A stretch of DNA of 13,346 nucleotides from NCBI GenBank assembly GCA_045591095.1, contig JAZNSF010000032.1, positions 1-13,346 on the forward strand. Reading direction: 5' to 3'. The stretch comes from SIG440 sp045591095 (GTDB lineage Bacteria; Bacillota; Clostridia; Monoglobales; Monoglobaceae). The number at the start of each line of letters is the position of its first letter. Positions within the stretch are counted from its first letter, which is position 1. The translations under genes and the position numbers were made by a program. The notes below the pieces were generated by a model. The model searched no databases and was not told the origin of the DNA. It was given only the letters and a program-made list of their open reading frames with translations. Shown here piece after piece: positions 1 to 5,917 of this stretch.

Positions 1-307
1 ACCACTGATAGAATGCAAGTATCCATCCGCACCAATAATCTCTATGTTTGTTTATATTCTCGCTGCTTGGCGGAACAAGTCTTTCTATGCCTGCTTCTTT
101 TAATACTTCTTCAACAAGTTCAGGTCCGGACATTCCCATAATATATTTCGGGTTTCCGTTACCAAATTCTTCAGCAATTCCGGTAGATATAAATAATTTC
201 AGGAATTCATCCTTATCCATATTCAAATCACTTGCGACATAATCAAAGGCATCGCCCAAGTTATTCATTGCACTGTCGACATACATTTCATCGTAAGCGT
301 GAATCAT
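1..307 (-). CDS. Partner of DUF3990 protein, putative antitoxin (3' part outside window)
   Basis: The reading frame starts at ATG 307-305 and stays open to the window edge, giving about 102 residues beginning MIHAYDEMYVDSAMNNLG. The start is supported by AAAGGA about 9 nt upstream and by a 20-bp overlap with the stop of the DUF3990 gene, so the pair should be translationally coupled. The visible part is acidic and helical (MDKDEFLKLFISTGIAEEF, then MSGPELVEEVLKEAG, then YWCGWILAFYQW near the edge) with no signal peptide or membrane segment. From memory, clostridial proteins of this type sit beside DUF3990 genes and continue into a C-terminal helix-turn-helix; that part cannot be seen here. 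An antitoxin or autorepressor role is inferred from position and from the palindrome in the shared promoter. Confidence 0.72.
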   Translation of the reverse strand, partial: MIHAYDEMYVDSAMNNLGDAFDYVASDLNMDKDEFLKLFISTGIAEEFGNGNPKYIMGMSGPELVEEVLKEAGIERLVPPSSENINKHRDYWCGWILAFYQW

Positions 308-965
308 TATTATCAATCCTTTCCCTGATTATATCACGCATAAATAATCCGTTGATATCATCGACCTCTTGCTGAAGTCTGAACTGCTTATTAGCTTCTT
401 CGTTTCGTTTTTTTCTCTTGATGTAATATTCTGCACTGTCTGCAATTTCATACTTTTGGAATTTGATTGCATCGAATGCATTTTCGCTTTTTAGTACAAT
501 CTGCTCACCGAGTTTTCCAAGCTTCATTGCCTCGGATAATTGTTCAATGGATATCTGGTTATTTACGAAAGCTCTTGCGAATGAGAAGTATGAGTCATCT
601 GCACGGTAGCCTGTGATTATATCATAGTTTGATATATCGGGCAGGAAGTTGTTTAATAAATAATCTCTGCCTTGTTTTGACACTGCAGTTGATACTCTGA
701 AGTTTCTGTTATTGGCAAGAACCGCAAGCCAGTTCAGTATTGTATATTCATCGCCTGATAAATCAAGTGTAGTAAGTCCATCTATATTTAGTTCATAACA
801 ATTAGCATATCCGTCCTTAGCAGGTTTCTGACAAGCCCATTCCTTTGCAAGTTCCAAAGTTTCTGTGCAATAGAATCCCAAGCCATAGTCATTATTTTCT
901 TTGCCTAATCCGAATATCGGCTTTTCAATTATTTCTGGAGAGCCATGCCATATTATTTTTTTCAT
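288..965 (-). CDS. DUF3990 protein, ADP-ribosyltransferase-like putative toxin
   Basis: A 225-residue soluble protein that I assign to the DUF3990 family. Features expected of an ADP-ribosyltransferase-like fold are visible: a first-strand WHGS (residues 6-9, His7), then DYGLGFYCTETLELAKEWA (26-44, Tyr32 in the position that packs on nicotinamide), a conserved GYRADDSYFSFA segment (119-130), and LGEQIVLKS (152-160), where Glu154 or Gln155 could be the third catalytic position. The C-terminus is charged and probably helical. Start: ATG 965-963 with AGGAG 7 nt upstream. It is the first gene after a consensus promoter, and its stop overlaps the downstream gene by 20 bp, the usual layout of a toxin-antitoxin pair. 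Family assignment is fairly secure; enzymatic activity, target and toxicity are inferred. The small DUF3791 gene often found next to this family is not visible upstream. Confidence 0.85.
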   Translation of the reverse strand: MKKIIWHGSPEIIEKPIFGLGKENNDYGLGFYCTETLELAKEWACQKPAKDGYANCYELNIDGLTTLDLSGDEYTILNWLAVLANNRNFRVSTAVSKQGRDYLLNNFLPDISNYDIITGYRADDSYFSFARAFVNNQISIEQLSEAMKLGKLGEQIVLKSENAFDAIKFQKYEIADSAEYYIKRKKRNEEANKQFRLQQEVDDINGLFMRDIIRERIDNNDSRLR

Positions 966-992
966 TCTATCACTCCTAACTTTACATTTAAT

Positions 993-1021
993 ATTATATC
1001 ACCAAAGTGATAGTTTGTCAA
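993..1021 (-). promoter_or_regulatory. Consensus sigma-A promoter with palindromic operator
   Basis: Reading leftward, TTGACA (1016-1021), a 17-bp spacer and TATAAT (993-998) match the housekeeping consensus at all twelve positions. The spacer holds a perfect inverted repeat, TATCAC-CAAA-GTGATA (997-1012), which overlaps the -10 box. A further GTGATA copy lies at 968-973 between the Shine-Dalgarno and the start codon. This is the geometry of a steric repressor site, so autoregulation by the toxin-antitoxin pair is likely but inferred. Confidence 0.88.
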
Positions 1022-1076
1022 CAAAATACATATATTTACTTCCCATAATTTACAATATATCTTTCACACTACAAAA

Positions 1077-1100
1077 AGCCGCATCTTTTTCGATGCGGCT
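1077..1100 (-). terminator. Rho-independent terminator
   Basis: A 9-bp GC-rich stem (AGCCGCATC, 1077-1085, with GATGCGGCT, 1092-1100) and a 6-nt loop. On the minus strand it is followed by TTTTTG. It starts 5 nt after the stop codon of the gene remnant at 1106-1216, so it belongs to that lost gene and also shields the toxin-module promoter from read-through. Confidence 0.85.
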
Positions 1101-1105
1101 CTAAA

Positions 1106-1216
1106 TTATTTTATTTGCAAATATTCTTTGGTTCTTTCCATTACTATTTCATACGGAACATAATGTATGGTTGGATTAAATTTTACACCCTGATTTGGCT
1201 GTGGTCCTTCTCCGCC
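1106..1216 (-). pseudogene. C-terminal remnant of an unrecognised gene
   Basis: Minus-strand codons ending at TAA (1108-1106) encode a plausible protein tail, GVKFNPTIHYVPYEIVMERT followed by KEYLQIK and stop, and the stop is followed at once by a good terminator. There is no start codon or ribosome binding site: to the right the frame runs straight into a tRNA-Ser-like 3' end and a terminator hairpin, which cannot be original coding sequence. I therefore read it as the 3' end of a gene whose body was lost at the junction. I do not recognise the family. A chance open frame is possible, but the terminator immediately after the stop argues against it. Confidence 0.4.
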
Positions 1217-1217
1217 A
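1205..1217 (+). other. tRNA-Ser-like 3' end, possible attachment-site or deletion scar
   Basis: TCCTTCTCCGCCA matches the end of a typical bacterial tRNA-Ser: last T-stem base, CTTCTCC acceptor strand, discriminator G and CCA. Two nucleotides later comes a strong terminator, as normally follows a tRNA gene. The rest of the tRNA (anticodon arm, long variable arm, T loop) is missing: the bases to the left belong to the protein remnant. Tyrosine-recombinase elements often integrate in tRNA 3' ends and leave such a short copy at one boundary. No integrase gene is visible in the window. Confidence 0.45.
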
Positions 1218-1383
1218 CTAAAAAACAAGCATCTTTGATGCTTGTTTTTTCTTTTGCCTTAGATTTGAACTCGAGCGCCGGAACGGCAAAAATCTCTTCT
1301 TTTTTTTCGCAATTTATGTGCATAACCGCAATAAAAAAGAACAGCAAAAATGCTATTTTTTTATTCCCTTATGTACAGTCTTT
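1218..1383. other. Intergenic stretch between scar and pseudogene
   Basis: Besides the terminator at 1220-1250, this stretch holds a short GC-rich patch (about 1270-1286) in otherwise AT-rich DNA. It also has a weak 4-bp hairpin (AGCA/TGCT, 1343-1354) with T runs on both sides that might end the leftward isomerase pseudogene transcript. No gene with a start codon and ribosome binding site is seen. Open frames here are continuous only because the hairpin and T/A runs lack stops. Confidence 0.5.
1220..1250. terminator. Bidirectional terminator, 14-bp perfect stem
   Basis: AAAAAACAAGCATC (1220-1233) pairs perfectly with GATGCTTGTTTTTT (1237-1250) around a 3-nt loop. It gives a T6 tail on both strands. 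Its place 2 nt after the tRNA-Ser-like CCA suggests it was that tRNA gene's terminator. It may now also stop leftward transcription coming from the isomerase pseudogene. Confidence 0.88.
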
Positions 1384-2122
1384 CTACGAGAGGACCTCTT
1401 TCAGTGCATTTACATCACTTATTAAGCTTTCCTCTTTGGAAGCATATGTAAATTCAACTAAATACGAAAATCTGTATTTTTATAATCTTCATAATAAGTC
1501 TTTATACGGTCTTTAACATCTTTAAGGGGCATATACCCTTCACCTGCCCTATAATTGTGCGCATGGAAAATTCCCGAAAGATACGGTTTCATCATTTTAA
1601 GACTCTCAAGATTTTCTTCAATAGTCTTTGTCCCGGTTTGCTGCCAATGTGTTTTGACATTTTTATGATTAATGGTTCTGAGTAGTCTTGCTGCACTTTT
1701 AGGAGTTTCGGTTAAAGACATATGATGACATTCGAAGCTTAGTAAAATCCCATGTTTTTCTGCCTCATCAGCCATTTTTTTTTTGCATTTTGAACGATCA
1801 TATTAAAATACTCATCATCGCAAGCATCAGGCGATTTCGTACCTGCCCAAATACGTATTATGGGCGCAGAAAGTTTCTTTGCAAATTCTATTGTTTCAAT
1901 ACATTGCTCCCAGTCTTCAAGTTTGCAATAAGAGCCAAGAGAACATATTTCAATGCCGTATTCTTTGGAAAGCATCTTAATTTTTTCGATATTTTCGTAG
2001 CTTCCCGCATGCTTTTCAGAAACGCCCCACTCAATGCACTCAACACCTGCTTTTTTTGCACTTTCTAATGTTTATTCAATACTTTTTTCTCTGAAAGTTA
2101 ATGATGTCATTCCAAACTTCAT
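1384..2122 (-). pseudogene. Sugar phosphate isomerase/epimerase (TIM barrel), three lesions
   Basis: Originally about 246 residues of the xylose-isomerase-like TIM-barrel family, starting MKFGMTSLTF at ATG 2122-2120 with AAAGGTG 7 nt upstream. Family features remain in order: AKKAGVECIEWGVSEKH, the APIIRIWAG strand, SFECHHMSLTET with likely metal ligands Glu and His, a HWQQTG strand and HAHNY near the end. Three breaks are seen. Codon 17 is TAA (2074-2072). A run of ten A (minus strand, 1775-1784) is one base short, shifting the frame between NAKK and MADEAEKHG. Near 1465 another base is missing, after which the tail LVEFTYASKEESLISDVNAL continues in a third frame to TAG (1386-1384). Restoring one base at each shift gives a whole number of codons. 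It follows the dehydrogenase gene by 77 bp and was probably in its operon. Sequencing error could explain the homopolymer shift but not easily all three. Confidence 0.85.
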
Positions 2123-2199
2123 TTTAAAGTCACCTTTCTGTAAAGCTATTCTATTTTGTAAAAAAATTGAGTGTTTTTTTAAAAAAACTTTACTATTTT

Positions 2200-3252
2200 T
2201 TAAGCTAGCGTCATACTCATTCCGCGTTCTTTTGGAATTTCGCTCTTTAGGGGTTTATTTTCGGTCAAGTATCCGTAAACTTCGTCTAAAATATCATCAG
2301 TTATCCATGGATATCTGTCTGTAGTAGGACCGCCCTGGTGTGGCATCATAATAACATTGTCAAGGTCATAAAGACCGCCTTCCACATATGGATGAGGTTC
2401 CTTGCAGAATACGTCAAGAACGGCAAAGAATCTACCTGTTTTAAGCTCTTCTATCATAGCTTCTTCGTCAATAACCTTACCTCTTGCAGTGTTTACTAAA
2501 AGGGCATCATTTTTAATCATCTTGAGAAGCTCTTTTGAAATCATATTTTCTGTATGTTTATTCCATGCGGTATGTATGGAGATAATATCACAGGTAGAGA
2601 AGATTTCTTCCAGTGATGCTCTTTCCATGTTGTATTGTTTAAGTTTTTCGTCCGAAATTGACCTTGAGTAAACTTTTATTTTGCAGTGAAATGGCTGAAG
2701 CATTCTTGCAAGATGTTCTGCAATAGCACCAAAGGAAACAAGACCGATTGTTCTGTCCATAATTCCTCTTTTTTCGGGATCAGCTTTTGCCATTTCCCAT
2801 CCTTCTTCTTTGTAAAGCTTAAGGTTTCTTGTGATAGAGTCCATTTTTCTTAAGCTCATCATCATATAAGCCAGGGCACCTTCGGCTACCGATTCAGAAA
2901 AATGAGTATCGTTTGCACCTATAACTTTAACGCCTTTATCATAAAGTTCTTCAGATACAATTCGTGCAACCGAGCCTGCAAGATGAGCAACTATTTTGAG
3001 TTTCGGAGCATTGTCAACTATTTCCTTTGTAAGCTGGTTGCTTCCCCAACAGGTAATAATTGCATCAACATCCTTAACTTTTTCGATTAATTCTTCTGTT
3101 GTGAACTGTCTGCCAGTTTCGTTCCAGATAACTTCATCAAACATACTTTCAATTTTCTTAATGTTTCTTTCGGGGAAAAATACAAATTCAGGATTTTGAC
3201 TCCCGCGGGTATTAAGCATTGATTCCTTGGTTGAACATACTAAAACTTTCAT
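2200..3252 (-). CDS. D-isomer-specific 2-hydroxyacid dehydrogenase family protein
   Basis: A 350-residue NAD(P)-dependent oxidoreductase of the D-2-hydroxyacid dehydrogenase/phosphoglycerate dehydrogenase fold. The N-terminal part is the split catalytic domain (about 1-125, 310-340). The nucleotide-binding domain has GLVSFGAIA (170-178) in place of the classical GxGxxG. Catalytic residues are in the expected places: Arg257 in NTARG, Glu285 in CKEPH, His305 in PHQGGPT. I start at ATG 3252 (MKVLVCSTKE) because AAGGAAG lies about 9 nt upstream and the protein then begins at the first beta strand; a start 45 nt further up would overlap the promoter. The substrate is unknown. The linked isomerase pseudogene suggests sugar or sugar-acid catabolism, which is an inference. 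True SerA is less likely, as there is no ACT domain. Confidence 0.9.
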   Translation of the reverse strand: MKVLVCSTKESMLNTRGSQNPEFVFFPERNIKKIESMFDEVIWNETGRQFTTEELIEKVKDVDAIITCWGSNQLTKEIVDNAPKLKIVAHLAGSVARIVSEELYDKGVKVIGANDTHFSESVAEGALAYMMMSLRKMDSITRNLKLYKEEGWEMAKADPEKRGIMDRTIGLVSFGAIAEHLARMLQPFHCKIKVYSRSISDEKLKQYNMERASLEEIFSTCDIISIHTAWNKHTENMISKELLKMIKNDALLVNTARGKVIDEEAMIEELKTGRFFAVLDVFCKEPHPYVEGGLYDLDNVIMMPHQGGPTTDRYPWITDDILDEVYGYLTENKPLKSEIPKERGMSMTLA

Positions 3253-3295
3253 TATTAAACACTTCCTTTGGCTGTAAATTTGTATATATGGTAAC

Positions 3296-3324
3296 ATTCT
3301 ACACTATTTTCTAAAGTTTTTCAA
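3296..3324 (-). promoter_or_regulatory. Sigma-A-type promoter of the dehydrogenase gene
   Basis: Leftward TTGAAA (3319-3324), a 17-bp spacer and TAGAAT (3296-3301). Each box has one mismatch to consensus. It would start transcription about 37 nt before the ATG at 3252. Confidence 0.65.
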
Positions 3325-3379
3325 TACTTTTCTGTGTTTTTATCCAAATAATTTAAATATAAGTTAAAGCATAACAAAA

Positions 3380-3405
3380 GCCCAGGCAAACTCGGATGCG
3401 AGGGC
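3380..3405 (-). terminator. Probable terminator of spoIIID
   Basis: An imperfect hairpin (GCCC 3380-3383 with GGGC 3402-3405; an alternative inner CTCG/CGAG stem at 3391-3402) is followed by TTTTGTT on the minus strand and TTTTATT on the plus strand. It begins 12 nt after the spoIIID stop codon. The stem is weaker than the others in the window. Confidence 0.5.
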
Positions 3406-3417
3406 GTTTTATTATAT

Positions 3418-3684
3418 TTAAATTCCTTTTACAAATTTGTTTTTATACTTTTCGCGAGTAGCAATTCCGCCACGGATATGACGTTCTTTTTTGTTTTCCT
3501 GCAGAACTTGTTGAGCATTTTCAGCTAACTTTTCATTAATTTTTCCTAAGCGTTCTGTAATGTCTTTATGTACCGTAGATTTTGAAATACCAAACTTTTT
3601 TGCCGCTTCTCTGACTGTGCATTTTGTATCTATTATGTAATTTGCGATAACAAGTGTTCGCTCTTCAATTGTCTGATAAGGCAT
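3418..3684 (-). CDS. spoIIID: Sporulation transcriptional regulator SpoIIID
   Basis: An 88-residue DNA-binding protein that in spore formers acts in the mother cell, switching late sigma-E genes on or off and preparing for sigma-K. Residues 23-44 form the helix-turn-helix (VREAAKKFGISKSTVHKDIT), followed by the basic C-terminal region with IRGGIATREKYK that is characteristic of SpoIIID. The length matches the family (about 85-95 residues). Start: ATG 3684-3682 with GGGAG 7 nt upstream. It forms a single-gene unit with a terminator on its downstream side and another terminator between it and the nup operon. It is the best evidence that the host makes endospores. Confidence 0.95.
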   Translation of the reverse strand: MPYQTIEERTLVIANYIIDTKCTVREAAKKFGISKSTVHKDITERLGKINEKLAENAQQVLQENKKERHIRGGIATREKYKNKFVKGI

Positions 3685-3718
3685 CCAATCACTCCCATAT
3701 ATTGTTCTTACTGTTTTA

Positions 3719-3726
3719 AATATATG
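3719..3726 (-). promoter_or_regulatory. Possible sigma-E -10 box for spoIIID
   Basis: CATATATT on the minus strand differs at one position from the sigma-E -10 consensus (CATACA-T) and lies 34 nt before the spoIIID start, where a sigma-E promoter would be expected. No convincing -35 element is found at the usual 14-15 bp spacing, so this is a weak call. Confidence 0.3.
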
Positions 3727-3772
3727 AAACTATCTTGGATTTTAGTATTGTTATTTAAAGGTAAGTATAATT

Positions 3773-3804
3773 AAAAGCAGAGCATTTAAATTTACTCTGC
3801 TTTT
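3773..3804. terminator. Terminator of the nup operon
   Basis: A 10-bp perfect stem, AAAAGCAGAG (3773-3782) with CTCTGCTTTT (3795-3804), and a 12-nt loop, 27 bp past the nupQ stop. On the minus strand the tail is TTTTAATT. On the plus strand it could also act, but no rightward gene needs it. Confidence 0.8.
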
Positions 3805-3830
3805 AGCTTTTAACTTGTCAAAAAAAACGG

Positions 3831-4808
3831 TCATCGTTCCTCCCTAAAATAAGCAAGCCCCAAAGATGCGGGTGGCTGATTGTCTTTTTTATCTCTTATA
3901 CTGGTAATAACCAGCACCAGAATAGTAACCACATAAGGAAGCATCTCAAAAAGCTTTTTGGTGCTTACTGTAATATTTGGAATATATGTTGGTATAACGT
4001 ATAAAAATCCGAACAGAATGGAGCCAAGGATACTAAGACTTGGACGCCACATAGAGAATATAACAAGCGCAATTGAAAGCCAACCACGGTCGCCAAAACC
4101 GTTATTTGACCATACACCGTTGGCATAATCCATTACATAATAAAGTCCGCCCAGACCTGCAATTGCACTTCCTATACATGTTGCCAGGTATTTGTATTTA
4201 GTAACATTTATACCCACCGCATCGGCAGTTTCAGGGCTTTCACCAACTGCCCGCAAATGCAGACCGATACGGGTTTTGTTAAGTACGTACGAAGAAACAA
4301 TTGTAACGATTATAGCAACATAAACCAAAAATCCATATGACAAAAATACGTCGCCAAACCAACCAATATTTTTTGCAAATGGTAGCTTGGTCTTAAAAAT
4401 CATACTCGTCGCAGAAAGTGAGATAGACGGCACATCTGTATCAACGAGTTTTATAAGCGAGCCACCGAAGAAGTTTCCTATTCCTATACCAAAAGTGGTA
4501 AGCGCGAGGCCCGTAACGTTTTGATTTGCACGAAGAGTTACAGTCAAAAAGCAGTAAATAAGCCCCATAAGGGTAGAGCCAACAAGACTGCATAAAAGCG
4601 GGATAAAAATTGCAAGGAACGGATTGAGAGTATTGACGCTTTGCTCATAAATAAACGCACCTGCAACACCGCTTATTGCTCCTACGTACATTATTCCCGG
4701 AATTCCAAGATTAAGATGGCCAGATTTTTCGGTAAGAATTTCGCCTGTAGAGCCAAAAAGCAATGGTGTACCCTGCATAACTGCTCTCTGGATGATTGTA
4801 GCTATCAT
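3831..4808 (-). CDS. nupQ: Nucleoside ABC transporter permease, NupQ type
   Basis: A 325-residue integral membrane protein of the BPD_transp_2 permease family (ribose/nucleoside type), with about eight to ten hydrophobic helices. The N-terminus matches the NupQ/YufQ class: an early GSTGEILTEKSGHLNLGIPG loop (about 19-38) just before the second helix, and a later cytoplasmic segment LRAVGESPETADAVGINVTK that should contact the ATPase. It should pair with NupP to form the channel for nucleoside import. Start: ATG 4808 with AGGAGG 7 nt upstream; it overlaps the nupP stop by 4 bp (ATGA), so the two permeases are translationally coupled and made in equal amounts. The nucleoside substrate is inferred from operon order and the linked xpt. 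Confidence 0.9.
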   Translation of the reverse strand: MIATIIQRAVMQGTPLLFGSTGEILTEKSGHLNLGIPGIMYVGAISGVAGAFIYEQSVNTLNPFLAIFIPLLCSLVGSTLMGLIYCFLTVTLRANQNVTGLALTTFGIGIGNFFGGSLIKLVDTDVPSISLSATSMIFKTKLPFAKNIGWFGDVFLSYGFLVYVAIIVTIVSSYVLNKTRIGLHLRAVGESPETADAVGINVTKYKYLATCIGSAIAGLGGLYYVMDYANGVWSNNGFGDRGWLSIALVIFSMWRPSLSILGSILFGFLYVIPTYIPNITVSTKKLFEMLPYVVTILVLVITSIRDKKDNQPPASLGLAYFREER

Positions 4809-5917
4809 ACGTTTTCCTCCTTACCGGTTTTGTTGATTTTTATTGTATAGTTGATAAAGAACTCTGAACCAATTATAAAGAATATTATAATACCCGTTAT
4901 TATATCAGAGAATGATGAATTCAGCCTGTATACCTCTGAGATTTTTGATGCACCTTTTTCCAGGAATACAATCAAAAGTGATGTAAGTATCATAAATATG
5001 GGGTTAAATTTTGCAAGCCATGATACCATTATGGCCGTAAACCCTTTTCCTCCTGCAGTCTCGCTTTTTAAGGAATGGTCTGTTCCTGCAACCAGCAAAA
5101 ATCCTGCAATTCCGCAAATTGCACCGGATATTGCCATGGTACGAAGTATTACTTTTTTAATGTTTATACCTATGTATTTAGCGGTATTTTCACTTTCGCC
5201 AACGACCGAAAGTTCATATCCCTGCTTGCTGTATTTTAAGTACACATACATAGCTGCAGTAAGGAGCAGAACTACAATTATATTAAACAGATACTTTTGT
5301 CCAAAAAGGATAGGTAGCTGACCAAATTCTAATGTTCTTGGTGTGCCCGAACCCTTTGGCACAGACCATTCTAATGTAAAATATGCTACTATCTGAATGG
5401 CAATATAGTTCATCATAAGTGTGAAAAGTGTCTCGTTTGAGTTAAACCTTGCCTTAAACAAAGCTGGGATTATACCCCACAGGGCACCTGCGATTACAGC
5501 TGCTACAAACATCACCGGAATCAGCAAGGGCTTTGGCACGGTTTCGCCGAGGAATATCATGCATACAGCTGTTGCAAGACCGCCAATAAGTATCTGGCCT
5601 TCGGCACCTATATTCCAAAAACGCATTTTAAATGCAGGGGTTACAGCTATAGAAACACAAAGTAAAATTGCAGTATTCTGAAGAAGGTTCCATACCAGAC
5701 GCGGTGTCCCCACAGCTCCTTTAGCCAAGGTAATGTAAACATCTAATGGGTTAAGCTTGGTCAGCGAAACAGTCAGAATTCCGCAGACTATCAGAGCAAG
5801 GATTATAGAAATAACTCTTATTCCCCACGCCTTCCACCACACTATATCGTCACGTTTTGCAATATGAAAAGGCGAATGCTGAAGAAGTTTCCAGAAATTA
5901 TTTGCAAACTTATTCAT
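4805..5917 (-). CDS. nupP: Nucleoside ABC transporter permease, NupP type
   Basis: A 370-residue membrane permease, the heteromeric partner of NupQ. The N-terminal cytoplasmic stretch is followed by a first helix (ALIVCGILTVSL), an extracellular loop, the family hallmark FWNIGAEGQILIGGLA, and further helices. The coupling segment YELSVVGESENTAKYIGINI corresponds to LRAVGESPETADAVGINV in NupQ. Two ATG codons lie 6 nt apart (5923 and 5917). I chose 5917 because AGGAGG is 9 nt upstream of it but only 3 nt from the other. The ATG overlaps the nupO stop by 8 bp. The class is clear from sequence; purine nucleoside specificity is inferred from the operon. Confidence 0.9.
   Translation of the reverse strand: MNKFANNFWKLLQHSPFHIAKRDDIVWWKAWGIRVISIILALIVCGILTVSLTKLNPLDVYITLAKGAVGTPRLVWNLLQNTAILLCVSIAVTPAFKMRFWNIGAEGQILIGGLATAVCMIFLGETVPKPLLIPVMFVAAVIAGALWGIIPALFKARFNSNETLFTLMMNYIAIQIVAYFTLEWSVPKGSGTPRTLEFGQLPILFGQKYLFNIIVVLLLTAAMYVYLKYSKQGYELSVVGESENTAKYIGINIKKVILRTMAISGAICGIAGFLLVAGTDHSLKSETAGGKGFTAIMVSWLAKFNPIFMILTSLLIVFLEKGASKISEVYRLNSSFSDIITGIIIFFIIGSEFFINYTIKINKTGKEENV

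Noticed and set aside
1261..1290. GC-rich patch resembling a tRNA T-arm (GTTCAAATC on the minus strand)
   Set aside because: No acceptor, anticodon or D arm can be built around it on either strand. The resemblance is limited to a few bases.
1115..1516. Plus-strand open frame of 133 codons over the scar and pseudogene tail
   Set aside because: No ribosome binding site, no family-like sequence. It passes through the terminator hairpin and antisense to the isomerase pseudogene, so it is open only by base composition.
3253..3297. Longer start for the dehydrogenase (15 extra residues, MLPYIQIYSQ...)
   Set aside because: It would overlap the -10 box of the only good promoter and lacks a Shine-Dalgarno sequence. 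The ATG at 3252 has both proper spacing and family-like N-terminus.
4851..5321. Plus-strand open frame of 156 codons
   Set aside because: Fully antisense to the nupP permease gene, with no recognisable domain or promoter. A shadow of the codon use of the real gene.
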